In this document: piece by piece, positions 1 through 12,400 of the stretch
Position numbering within the stretch: position 1 is the first letter of the stretch
Layout of the letters: the number at the start of each line of letters is the position of its first letter
Source: Cruorifilaria tuberocauda
Taxonomy: Eukaryota > Nematoda > Chromadorea > Rhabditida > Onchocercidae
DNA length: 64,000 nt
Direction of reading: 5' to 3'
NCBI GenBank assembly: GCA_013365365.1
Contig: JABVXU010000058.1
Coordinates: 124,001 to 188,000, forward strand
Position numbers and translations under genes: made by a program
The notes under the pieces: model-generated
What the model was told of the DNA's origin: nothing
The model's database searches: none
Seen by the model: the letters and a program-made list of their open reading frames with translations, nothing else

Positions 1-1034
1 ATCGAACTATTATGTAAGTTCTGCTACTTTTTTTCCAAGATTTTTTCGAATTTAATCAGCTGGAAACGTTTCAAGAGATGATATTTTCAATTTTAAGTTG
101 ACAAAAAGCCAATTACCATGGTAATTCTACTTCTCGTTCCATTAAGTTATAAAATATCTTTAAATAACTATTATAAATATTATTTTTCAGTTTCCCAAGT
201 TTCTTTGTAGGAAAATAAGGAGGTGATGGAGAAAAACAGAAAGCAAAAAAAGAGATATTAAAAAGTCTGCCTAACGGACATCTGTCTAATATGAGGCGAT
301 ATTTTAATTCCGAAAAAAAAAACAAATATTTATATTACGAAGCTTAAATTTCTTTATTTCCTCTTATCTTATAATATTACGAAATATCATTGCTACGCTC
401 TTTTTTTGATGCAAATACAAATGATAAACAGTCATCTAGCTCCATTTCCTAAATCAATTTTAATTTCAATTTGCTTTTGATTTAATTCAGACCAATTTCT
501 ACATTATTTGTCGCAATTAAAAAGAAGCTCGGATCAGTGAGACATTAGTACCAGGATACTTAATTACTTTAAACTTAATTATGAAAAACAAGTAATACTC
601 AAAACTTTCACTAACAGCAAACGGTTACCTCTCTGCCCGCTTATTGGCCACTTTCCGACATAAGTTTTCTATAATATTTCTTTTTTCAGCTATTAATGCA
701 ACTGAGCATAATCCGATCGTTTATGCCTTTTTTTTTATATAAAAAATCTTATATACATTTCTTCTGTATAAAATTTTATATACATTTCTAAACAATCAAA
801 TTAACATTGTTTCAATTATTGAAGGTACAAAACTGTCTGGAATCTTGGACCATAAATTAGTTGGTAAAGATTTTCGGCAAATCATCAATTACTAAGCATG
901 AAGGCTGATGAATTTTAATGCATGCAGCTCACTTATATATTCTAATTTTACTTCTTTCACATGAACTAATGATATTTAAAGCTTTTTAAATTTAAACTTC
1001 CTAATCAAACCAGCAAAATAAATTATAATTCCAG
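1..1034. other. No confident gene; upstream of or inside the 5' part of the forkhead gene
   Basis: AT-rich sequence with no exon I can support. The first visible forkhead exon begins after an acceptor at 1033-1034 and enters mid-codon (two bases carried in). At least one further 5' exon with the start codon must therefore lie here or before the window. The short open frames are not flanked by matching splice sites. Confidence 0.5.
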
Positions 1035-3354
1035 AGAGGAAGGGAATGAAGGTGAAAAACCACCTTATTCATATGTTGCACTGATTACGATGGCAATTAG
1101 CGATTCACCTGAACGGAGAATGACTCTTTCACAAATCTATCATGTATTATTTTTAGTTTTCCTTATTGGATTATTTTACAGATCTGAATATGAATTGTCA
1201 GATTCCAAATCGCACGTTTCAAAATTCAACAGAAAATATACTTAATTATAAAGAAGCGGAATATTTTAGGAGATGCCTCTTCATTTTTCCCGCAATTCTC
1301 ATGTCTTTTTAGAACTTTAAAAACCTTACTTATCAGAATGCAAACTAGATTTGAAGAATTTAATATTCCAGTTCCAAACATGAAATGACTAATACCTATT
1401 AAAACTTTATCCTTTTCCCATGATGAAAAACTATTCACATGTCATAAAAAAAAGCAAAAAGATAGTAAAGAAGTCCGGTATGAATCAACCTGGATGAAAA
1501 AAGACTTCTCTCATCATTTGTCCTTTCTCTTACAGTACATTGATGCTCGTTTTCCATACTACCGTAACTGTGATCCGAAAAGGCGTCAAGGATGGCAGAA
1601 TAGCATCAGGCATAACCTATCCTTAAACGACTGTTTTATCAAGAAAGCACGCGATGGTGTTGGACCGGCAAATGATCGTAAGGGAAACTTCTGGACACTA
1701 TCACCAGATAGTGTGAATATGTTTGATAATGGGAATTTCAAAAGGAGGTATGACTCATTATTTTAGTTTTTGAATATTAATTTATCTCACAAGCAAAAAG
1801 AGGGTTTCCTGTCCCAGAAATTCCTACAAATGATCATCAGTAGATATATTTTAAAAACATCAGCTGATAAACTGAAATCCAAGAAAAAAAAATCCCAACA
1901 TATCAAATAAAAACTCTGAAGAGTGCAGCAGTAATATTTAGATATATAGCTTCCTAACTGAGCAAAACTGCTAACTCAAGTTAGTGTTAATTCAACTATT
2001 CCAAACTAATAATAACCGCTGGGAATTTTTTTATGAAAACGAGAACAGCTATTTACTCGTCATAATGAATGATATATAGTTTTAGTCATTCTGAACATTT
2101 CGCGAAATCAGTAGAAGTTTACAAAAACCAAAGTGTTATCTTTCTCCTTTTCTCTTTCACTCGTTAACGACTAAATACAAAAGGATGATCATGTGTGAAA
2201 CGTTAGAAGAATGATTTTAAAGGCCGTCAGAAAAAAGAATGAAAGAGGCGCCAGCATGAAGTCGATTAACTTTTGCTTAGACAACTGATTCATGCAAAAG
2301 CTACATTCAATGACCACAAGAGCTTTGAAAACAGCATTTTGCATCCTTCGTGCTACATTTTTTAAGTATCGAATACTTTTTCAAGCATACTGCTCCAAAA
2401 AATTTCAAGTCCAAAGACAGGAGGATGAAATAACTTTTACGAAACTTAGAATTCGTAGCAATATGTTGTGCTAAGACTAATAAATTTCTCAAATATATCG
2501 CCAAGTATAACAAATAAAATTTTTTCTTACAGGCGACGAATGCGACGTACGACAAGGTGCACTGGCACAGAAGACAAAACGCTCAATTTACAACCTTGGT
2601 TCTTACAGTACATGCAAAGACAAGCACAACAACAGGTATTTTCAGTTATAATCTGAGGAAACGATAATTCAAACTCATGGAAAAAATTCTTAACTTATTT
2701 TATGCTTATATTACCTATCAATATATGCTCGTATGAATTGATTAAATATACTGTTACAATTAATAGTAATGAATAAGTGGTCCGATGTCAATACAGTTAG
2801 TCATTCAAGGACTCTGCTATCCTTGAAAGCACTTAGAGTTCAACATAAATTTATTACTCAAGAAAAATTGTGAAAGCTTTTAGTATCAAAAATTATATTC
2901 GGAATTTTAAGATTTTGTCCCTCTTTTAAAAAAACTGCTATGGAAAGACAATAAATATTTTACAATATAAACTATAAAACGAACTGGATTTAATCTAATT
3001 TTTTAGTACTATTGGTATCTTTACTTATAATAAAATCTATTCCAGCTTTTGGTTCACCCTCCAACAATGTTCCATTTACCTGAAAACTATGGACCAACAA
3101 GTAATATTTGTTGGGCTGCTCCACCAGCGCAAATAATGGAACAGAAGGCTATATTACATAATAGTCCATCTGTACTGCCTGCAATTCATCCGTCATCGAC
3201 AACAATTATTTACCGAAGTCCTGATGAACTTCCAGGAGCTTGGACAAATACTGTTATTCAACAACAACAGCATGAGCAATTGCTTCCACCCATGCAAACA
3301 TTAGAACAACCACCTGGTATCACCTATGAAAAACTGGACGAATATCCATCTTAA
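1035..3354 (+). CDS. Forkhead-domain transcription factor, FoxL-like (5' end missing)
   Basis: DNA-binding winged-helix regulator. Exons: 1035-1143, 1536-1747, 2533-2635, 3046-3354; all phases join and the last ends in TAA. The forkhead box starts with [14 protein letters not shown] in the first exon, continues with [18 protein letters not shown] (recognition helix H3) and [10 protein letters not shown], and ends with GNFKRRRRMRRT across the exon 2/3 junction. The RRRRM run right after the domain and the IYxYI...FPYY pattern resemble FoxL2 more than FoxA or FoxB, but subfamily assignment is inference. The roughly 100-residue tail is rich in Pro, Gln and His. The visible part is about 243 residues. 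The N-terminal exon was not found. A possible poly(A) signal, AATAAA, is at 3473-3478. Confidence 0.88.
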
Positions 3355-3959
3355 ATTCATATTCAACAAAATTACCAAAGAGAAAAGCCAAAAACGATGT
3401 TAGAGATATAAAGAATTTCCATGCAGCTGCTGTTTATATGTTTTATCAAACTTTATAAAACTAATAGTGAGGAATAAATTGCCGATGTATTGTTGATTCA
3501 AGGTATTTAAACGTCATTACATATAAAGGTCCATGAAGATATCTGACGTGAAATTGGATTCAAAACTTAAGTTATGTTTGCCCCTGTTAAAAACATTGCA
3601 AATCTTGTAGGACAAAAACAAAAATGTCGCAGAATATAAGTTACTAGTTTGTCTACAATAATCCATCAAATGTTTCAACTGAAGCTTCAGAATTTTTATC
3701 TTGAACTTTGTTCAGAATTAGGAAATCAGCGATGTAATTTGTAATATTAGTAACATTACTCTTTTTTCTAACTTTGGTCATAATTTCAAATATTAGAGCA
3801 GAAGAGATAATTTTCAAATATGATAAAAGTATTGTTTACGCAAAATGTGTTAGTGATTTTCTTTATAAAGTACTATAAGCTTAAAATCAAATTCCCGTAG
3901 ATTACAGGAAAGATAAAGCGTCATCAATATTATATTCAAGCTCCTCTCGAAAGTTTTAG
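3355..3959. other. Convergent intergenic stretch with 3' UTRs
   Basis: Separates the forkhead stop (+) from the stop of the minus-strand coiled-coil gene. It contains AATAAA at 3473-3478 on the plus strand. No open frame or repeat of note was seen. Confidence 0.5.
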
Positions 3960-6493
3960 TTAGTAAAACCACTTCTTGATTTCAGGCAAAAATTCGTCGA
4001 TTTTGGAAATAAATTTCTAGTCAAACAAAATTTTCCGTAGCTCTCACCTGAGAATTGATTAACAGCTTCTTACATTCATTTTTGATAATCTGCAAAAAAA
4101 ATACTATTAGTTTATATGCAAGCATGAAGATATATAATTCTTCACTTTTTGAAAATTTAAATGGAATGATCGCTTGGACATCTTGATACTTCTGATTTAA
4201 TTGCTAACAAAAAGATGGTTAAAATGCGAACAAAATACCGAAATATTTTTTGGTTCTTCTCTAAGTTCTTCAATTTGTTTTTTGAATTCCTCTATCTCTG
4301 TCTGAAAAAGAGAGCACAGCGATGACTGAATATTTCCGGAACGTAATTAGGAGTGATGTCAGAACTATATGTAAGTCATATATCTTTTTTAATTAAAATC
4401 AGATATTATTTTTACTAAAATTAGATATTAAAAACTTGCTTGGAAGAAAAATCTTATTAAAACTGCTTGTTGGAAAGAATTGTAAAAAGCAGAATTTGAA
4501 AAATCAAAAGGGTAAAGCAAAAATAAATAACATACCTGACATTGGAAAAAACGATTTTGGAAATTGTTATCTGAAAGTGACTAAGAAATTAAACATTTTT
4601 ATTTTAAGAAATTCCATTTTTAAACAATATATGCACTTATATAAATGAGATTTCGTGGTGAAGACTGCAGAAGTTGTTGAAAAAAATCACTGGAAAAAGA
4701 GAAAAAACTTGTCATCTAACTTAAAGATATTGAAAGAAAATGAAATAAGTTACCTTCTATGCCACTGAATTGTTTTTTATCGATTGTTGCTTCAGCCAAA
4801 CACTTCCCTAACTTTTTCTGAAACATTAATCAAAATATAGGAAGAAACGGAAATCTTTAAGAAAGATAATTAAATATATCAAGTGCGGATTTTGGGTTTC
4901 TATTTTCGGTCTCGTGGGACATACGTAGCTAACAGATAGTATTACGAATCCTCAAGAATAATATCATCCTGACTTCTATGAGACAGGTATGCAAGTAACA
5001 AAAAACATCATCCAGCATGTGCCAAAAGCTTCAAGTAAGATTAAATAAATTGTTGGATTCATCAAATCTTAATTATAACAGATTAAACAGTAAAATCTGA
5101 TTATTACGATACACCGCTTTTTAGAATCTCTCATGTTTTTCCTACGCACGCTGCACTGAACAACAAAAATAAATTTGATGATATGAGTGAAGCGCCAGTT
5201 GCGAAACAAGCAAAATTTTATTAACGTAGCAAAACTTCACAATCCAAATTTTACTAGAGACATAAATATAGATCGAATCTGAGTGAACTGAAAGATGTTT
5301 ACAGAGCAAGTTGTTCAATCATTCACTTCAATTTGGCTCATAGCTTTTATTCACAAAAATGCACGTATCCTTTTCAAACAAAAAAAGATCCTGGAAACTA
5401 CTACAAATCATGTAAATATTCTTACCTCACAAACTAACCGTTGAACTTTGAGATTTTCGTATCTTTCACTGGTTTCTAAATAAAATATTTATTATTAGCA
5501 TTATGAATAGACTTTTAAAAAATGCTGCAATAAAATATTACTGCTCCTTTCAGTTTATTCCAACGTTCTCTTTTTCTCTGAAGCTTCAACAAAGTACATT
5601 GTGCGAAAGGAACATATTTTAGAAGCATAGACTAAATTAAGGAACAAATGGAAAGAAATCGTGAAATCAACTCAAAAATTATAATTATAAAATGATGAAC
5701 TCATTTGATGCCAAATAAGATTTTAAACATAAGTGATAGCGAAATTTCGCAATTAATTGTATAAAGTATTATATTAATTATTATCGTCGCATTTTTGGAA
5801 CCTTCCTTTGGAATAATCGGCGAAATTACTAATTGCTTACCTATCAAAATTTGATTATATTTAGTATGCAAACTATTCAATAATTCTTCAGCCCGATGGT
5901 TTCGCTTCACCAGTACTGCAAAATAGTAACAATAATAAAAGAAACTTGCAAAAATTACTTGTAGCGTTATATGATAATCATGTTTTATGAAAAATAATGA
6001 AAAGCTTTTTTAATAAATATTAATTCGAACTGTGCATGATATCGAGTTAATTAAATGTTTAGAGAAATTTTTGACTTAATTTAATAGCGCTGAAAATTAG
6101 AATGAAAGAATGGAGAACAGTAAATAAGTTCCAAGAAGCTGAAATATTGCCTATAATAAGTAAAATGATAAGTAATTCACGGAATAGCTGATTATCGAGA
6201 TAAAAATCATGTCTCCTATCTCTTTTCATCAGTTATCCATCTCAATAAATCTCCATCTCAACTTTGCGAACATGTCCTTATGTCCTTTTTTTGATACCTT
6301 AACATAAAAAAGCTGACTTACATTGTAACTGAGCACTTAAACCGCTGGAATGTACCATTAATTTTGAACATTTATCAAATAAATAAGCATAGTTTGAATG
6401 ATATTTCTTGTACTGAGCGATATAATATATTAAGAATACAACCGATAAAGCACCCAAAGTAAGGCGTGACCATAATATTTTACACAAATTCAT
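3960..6493 (-). CDS. Type II membrane protein with coiled coil (GOLM1/CASC4-like layout)
   Basis: Minus-strand exons in transcript order: 6493-6322, 5915-5841, 5475-5426, 4817-4754, 4570-4536, 4301-4239, 4089-4048, 4016-3960. Phases agree throughout and give 185 residues ending in KKWFY and TAA. The N-terminus has a short cytosolic part and one hydrophobic segment (LTLGALSVVFLIYYIA, about residues 11-26) followed by basic residues. The rest is charged and helical (for example AEELLNSLHTKYNQI and TEIEEFKKQIEELREE). One transmembrane anchor plus a coiled coil with scattered Cys recalls Golgi proteins of the GOLM1 family; this is inference from layout, not a strong sequence match. An acceptor 15 nt before the ATG suits SL trans-splicing. 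A further coding-looking segment at about 4141-4198 (read QLNQKYQDV) does not fit the phases and may be an alternative exon. Confidence 0.62.
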
Positions 6494-6510
6494 GCCATAT
6501 TCGCAAAGCT
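6494..6510 (-). promoter_or_regulatory. Probable trans-splice acceptor and short 5' UTR
   Basis: On the minus strand the start ATG is preceded by an ATAATTTCAG acceptor, leaving a 15-nt leader. This spacing is typical for spliced-leader addition in nematodes. No spliced leader can be seen in genomic sequence, so this is inference. Confidence 0.5.
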
Positions 6511-9386
6511 GAAATTATCAATAAGAGAGTAAACAAAATTGTTCATTCAATCATGCGGCGAATAATGATAATCATACACAGAAATTCGCAACTATTAAGC
6601 CACGCTATCGTAAATCTGATCAATTATGCATTTGTTATAACTCACAGTTGAGTGATTTAATGTAATTTTTTTAATGATCGCAAATGCTTTACATTGCTAA
6701 ATAAAAATCAAATCCTATAATTTCTCATGGACATGAACTACCACTGAAACACTTGAAGATGTAACTTAACAGAAAATCAATTTCTGGTTTCCATATAATG
6801 TAAATCCGGAAGTATTATAACATTCGAATATAATTGGAAAATTCTTGAATCCGATTTAAATAAATATAAAGGTCCAATGAGAAGAAGACCAAATCGATTC
6901 GAACAAAACCGAGGGTAGAGAGCTGCAACCGTTGATATATTTGAATGTTTGCCACATGTGAGATGATGCTCAGGCTTGTTACTATATGGGACACCTGACG
7001 CTGCTAACACTCGCTCTCCGCGGCACGTTATAGGGAGTAAACGAAGAAAAGATCACGGAACAGTGTGCGGTAGTGAGCGAAGTTAGATGAGGGATAGTAG
7101 TATGTTGAGAGGTGAAGAAGAGCAGAGAGGAATAAAGCGAAAGAGTGGTCGATTTGTGGTGATCCATTGAAGGAAAGCGAGTTACGACGGTCGGCGTAGT
7201 GCTTTTGCATTTGTTAAATGAATTTGAGAGGGTTCCGATCTCGCAGATGAGCCTAGCCAAAGCTTGGCCAATTTATGATCAACCAAATTAAAGTTTAGGT
7301 CCACGGAGCATCGGTGATTAAAGGTGCACAGTGGCATCGTCCGTCATTCACGCATATCTGTTCGAGGTTATCATTACGTGCAAATTTCGTTCCCATCAAA
7401 CATTAATCATTCCTTTGTTAGCAGAAGAGTTGTTAAGTATGAGATACACCAAAACATTAATAATGGTAATTGGGAAGAATGACTAGAAAGAAAGATGGAT
7501 AGCTCATTTCAGCACTACATTTTCATGTCGTTTCCCACGCAGCCATTGTAGAATCGATGATTGTCTTTCTGTAGTACTCTTTATTATCTCTCGTTGATTT
7601 TATTTTATCTTCCAACAACTCTCTCGAGAATCTCAATTTTATCGTGCAATAAGGATCGTATTTTTCTAATATAATGTATTCTAATACTATTCATATAATG
7701 TATTCTAAAGCTATTATCAGAATGCGTAAATGTTGCGCGAAATTTGCATCAGCGCTGGGATGTATAGCAGGTAATCTTCGTGATTTTATGTTTAATTCAT
7801 TGGATTATGTGTAATTGGGATGGCTAAAATATTTGCATGATTTCTGCGGACCGATTCTCATTTTCATGTGCTAGCTAGAATTCAAAAAGCGTTCATAGAA
7901 CGTTGATTTGTCAGAATATTCAGTTCGCAGTACGTCATGGGCATTTTATAAAGAGGGTTATTTGTGGTTGAGAGTGGAGAATTTTTGAATAGTGATAAGG
8001 GTACGGTGCCAGTTCACACTATTCTTCGTTACTGGAAAGTGATGAACGCAGACATGTAGATCTGACACTAAGAAGAATAAGCGTTTCGTAGTATAATATA
8101 AAATTTTGCATCTTTAATCAGTTACTTTTTAAATCTGGAAAATTGCTCTATTAGAGATATTTTGTTTTAAATTGTCGTATTAAATGTTTGCTTTTTTATC
8201 ATTGCGATATTATTTAGCAATGATGTTTGTACCCATGCTTTTAATCTTCATGAAATAACGCACTAAAATGTGTTGATTGGATGAAAAGCTAATCTCTGCA
8301 CAATTTTGACCATTACTTTCCTAATATTAATATTTATGTGTTTTCAGACTGCATACACTGCTAGTAGTATTGTTTTTTTAAATAGCAACTAGTTGAAACG
8401 TTGATCGTATTAAACTTTTTCTGCATTGAATTTCATTTTATAAAAACTGTTTTGAAGAGAGCTGTCGAAATATCCAACTGAAGTTGAATGTTTTATTTCC
8501 CAAAAGTTTTAGATTCAATTAAACTTATAATAGTGTTTTACAAGTCTTATATTTAATATTTGAGATTTGGAGCTGTAAGCATTATAAGGATTATGCATTT
8601 TTTTTTACTGTCGTCAAGGAGCAAGATTGGATTGACTTTTGGATTATATGGGTTCCATCTTTCCATTATATGATCCCAATTGGTTGTTGTATGGTCGCTA
8701 TAAGCGCACAAAACAAAGAGGAATGTATTTGAGAAAATATAACACGATTCATTGCATGACAGTGGTCAATGTGCATCACCTTTATAGAGGTATGCGATAC
8801 GCTAATTCAGGAAACGAACCATGGTGAAAGAAACTATTAGAGATGGTCGATCAACTTCTGAAACGGGGATATCTTTTGGTCACAAATGATCGACGAAAAA
8901 TAGTTTATAGATGTTGAGGTCTGAAGGACTTTCGCATTCCAATCACTCATTCTCCATAACAATGAACATTTTTACCTTTTGCTATTCGATTTATGTCTTT
9001 TCGTGTATGTGATGTAGGCATTTGGATTGGACTAGCATCACGATAAGCTTTGATTTTTGGTAAAGACTATCGTGAAAGATTCTTTTAAAGAAAAATTCCA
9101 TTGGAATTTAACTTACTGTTTCCTGATATTTTAAAACTGTATGTTGATCTTTTTATCAGTTTAAATGGGTTTACTCATCAGTTTAAAATGGAATGTACAT
9201 GTGTTACTTTGCAATAATATACACGGAAATAAATGCATTACAGAAGAACTGTGATTCGTAAGGATTTTGTAGTTTTTTATTGCCATGTGAATAATTCTCA
9301 TATGAGCATATAGTGAAATTAAACGTCGTGCAGATGTGATTGTATTATTTGTTGTAAGCAAATGCAGAAAAAAAGTTATGTTTTGC
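6511..9386. other. Divergent intergenic region with a GC-richer island
   Basis: Lies between the 5' ends of the minus-strand coiled-coil gene and the CNOT2 gene. The stretch at about 6950-7350 is clearly richer in G and C, purine-rich on the plus strand and holds CpGs, so it is the best promoter candidate for either gene. An open frame at 8648-8827 (59 codons from its ATG) has no family I recognise and no convincing splice context. I treat it as leader or non-coding. Confidence 0.4.
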
Positions 9387-9435
9387 AGAATAATACATAC
9401 ATATGCGTGAATATATGATTGAGCGAGCTCGATGA
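9387..9435 (+). promoter_or_regulatory. Leader of the CNOT2 gene: acceptor plus 10-codon uORF overlapping the start
   Basis: A TTTTGCAG acceptor (AG at 9387-9388) lies 43 nt before the main ATG at 9432. Within that leader an ATG at 9403 opens a 10-codon frame whose TGA stop (9433-9435) overlaps the main start as ATGA. In the main frame a TGA at 9420-9422 rules out an upstream in-frame start in this exon. The ATGA overlap would force termination-reinitiation or leaky scanning, so it may tune CNOT2 translation, provided the leader really starts here. Confidence 0.5.
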
Positions 9436-12400
9436 GCAGCAGTGGAGGTGTATTGGCTGACCGTAATCGACTTTCATCGCAGTCATCAACATCATCAACT
9501 TGTCGTAATTCGCTAATTCCTCCTGAAAACGTTATCAACGATTCGGAATTTCCATCTTTAGGGGTACGCTCTTCACCCTCCTCAACGTCCTCTGCATTTA
9601 ATTCCTTTCCAACCACCAGTAATTACTCCTCCTCACCACCTGTACCACAAAATCATCTTTATTCAAAAGACGTCTACAATGCTCTACAGCGAGCCCCTTA
9701 TGGTGAGTTATTTTATTCAAAAGAGCATTCAATAATTAGGAGACAACAGTGTCGCACAACCGTCACTATTAAAAGGTAAATTTCAACGAATAATCGAATA
9801 CTGGTAATATAACCCTTCCTATCAATTATCTTAAAGCAATACAGTGACCAGGAATAAATACATTATTGAAACGAATAATATTTTTACGCTGTATGTGGGT
9901 GACGTCAGAATTATTTTATTGATAGAATAATTCTGTAAGAAGGAATATTTGAAGGATAAAAGTTCATTTTTCTAATATGGTTCTCTATGTGGAATTGAAT
10001 CTCATATATTTATCTTCAGTAAAATCCCTATCTAGAAGAATCAATAACTAATGAAAAATAAAACTAAGTAACCGAATAAGTCATGTGGATACTCTTATTT
10101 CGTAATGACAGTGTAGAAAGACTTGAATCTTTTGACAGCACTAAATAAGATGCATAGTGGATGAAACGTGTTTTATCCAACTATTCAGTTTCATTTTCTA
10201 TAAGATTCCTATAAGAAGGTAAGTTAAAGAAAAGGAGATGACTCGTTGACTGTTGTAACACTACCTGCAGTAGAAAAGTAATCTATGAGGACCTCCCCGT
10301 ACTTCTCCAACTATATAACCCTAATTACATTGAAAGATTGTTTTCGAAAAGGAATAACTTATATTTTTGCTTTCACTTTCCATTCGAAAATATTGTTTTT
10401 TTGTTTTCGTTTTTTCGCTAATTATTGATACATCTTTATCATATAGAGACTAAAGCTGCTAGTAGACGTATCTTCAAATATTTCCTAATTTTACCAATTA
10501 ATAATTAGAAATCTATTTAAGTTAGAGCGGGTTATGCTTCATTATCCATGTGAAAGTTTCAGTAAAACTTCTTTAAATGCTTTACATATTCTTGCCTGCG
10601 TTTGAAGTCTTTTTCTAAATCAAATATCCTATAGCAATCATCCCCCTTCCAATAGTCCTTTTTTTACGTATAGTTTTCCATTAATTCAAGAAGCAAGATT
10701 TTATGCAGTTATCTTTGGCTTCCGGATTTTCTCATGAATTCAGATATCAGAAAAAATTAGGTTTGGAAATGATTAGGACATATACACTCTGACCTAGGTA
10801 TGATGGGAAAGAGAGTGGAAGTTTATTGGAAAATTGATCGAAATTAAAAAGAAGTCAACATCATATGTTGATTATTATTTGATTCGTTGTATATTGCAAC
10901 AAGATGCTAAACCATAAAGTGTTTGGGTTTGCTTCGGGAAACAAACTGCGATTGATTTGTGATTCCAAGACTTCGAGGATCATGATATTTGCAGCGAATT
11001 TGATGCGAACAAGTGATGGGAATTCGTTATCGACACAGAACGTCGAGTTTCGTATTCAGAACGAGGACTTTCCTGCACTACCTGGTGCTAATCATCTGGA
11101 AAATAGGCAGGCTCATGTAAGACCCACATATTTTTTTCCTTTGAAGTTTTTTCCTATTTTAAAGTTTTCCAGCTCTTAATAGCCGTTGCAAAAGGCCAGC
11201 GGGATGATTTGTATTTTGACTGTATAAAGTCTTTATGATTCCCATTTTCACTTTGTAAAAGCATTTTGTGAGATAGGATGATAAATGTTTACCTTTTCTT
11301 CAACAGTTGGTTTTATTTCCTTTTTAAAATAAAAAGTTTGATTTCGAAGCAGAAGATTAAGCGCAATAATTACAGACGAACAACACCGATGCACTTGCCT
11401 CAGAAACAAGGTATTCCGAGAGGTCGAACACCGAAACGAAAGCAGGTATCCAGACATTTTCGGACGGTCAGTTTTCAAGTAGCTTCGATTTCGAAGCACA
11501 TTGACATAACGACAGAAAAACTGGAACTAAAAATTAGCTCGGAAGAAGTTGCACATATAGCCTTATTTCCCCGTTTGAAATATATAATATTATTGAAAAG
11601 TAGTAGTTATAAGATCTAATGCACATTTGAAATGAACGAATATTGGTGATTGAATATATTATGATGAAGAAATCAGTAAAAAACCTACATGAAACATGTG
11701 TGGTTACTATTATGTCAAATATAGAATTCCAATATTTCATTATTATTCGAAGAAGTTTCAGGCACAGTGAAGAATATCCCAGCGGGCATGCTGAGTGACC
11801 AATTTGGTATGGCTGGATTGTTGACGTTTTTGCGTGCAATTGAAAGTGATCCTGCTATAGTTGCACTTGCTCTTGGTCATGATTTGACAACTCTTGGACT
11901 GAATCTGAACTCTACTGAGTAAGCGTAGTTTTAAGTTTTCCGTTGCCTTTGGTTATCGGTAGTGTTTTTTCAAAAGAAATTTGATATTTTTTTTCAAAAT
12001 TTTTATTTGACAATAAAACTGCTGAGGACGAAGTCCAATTTATCAAACATATCTTTGTTTTTTAGATGGATGTAATCTAATTCACATATATTCCTTGCTA
12101 ACGCGTATTCATCTTTGTTTGAACGTAAGGGTTTAGTTTAGAATGCTTAGAGATGTTGAAATTCTTTGAAAAAACTGTTTTCCTTGAAACAGCGAGAGAA
12201 GATGTTATATCATCGTTTGAAATAAGAAAGAGTGCAGATATCTCTTTTTGACTTCTTGTTTTGAGGGAAGTGAGAAATGTTAATTGTTATGTAAAAATAT
12301 ATTACAATATTCCATATAAAATGGAACTTAGTTAGGTTTGTCTCTCAAAAATGAGATTATATGAAGTTTATATATTTATGCCGAAAACAATTTGAAATAT

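Noticed and set aside
5543..5583. Minus-strand segment reading RKRERWNKLKGA as an extra exon of the coiled-coil gene
   Set aside because: With the phase set by the preceding exon it hits a TAA. Skipping it lets 5841 join 5475 perfectly.
8648..8827. 59-codon open frame upstream of CNOT2 as a separate small gene
   Set aside because: No recognisable family, no matching splice sites, and it lies in the presumed promoter or leader region.
11341..11445. Frame reading KIKRNNYRRTTPMHLPQ as part of a CNOT2 exon
   Set aside because: It ends in phase 0 and cannot join the next exon, which needs one carried base. The frame starting after the acceptor at 11374-11375 (TNNTDALASETR) fits both sides.
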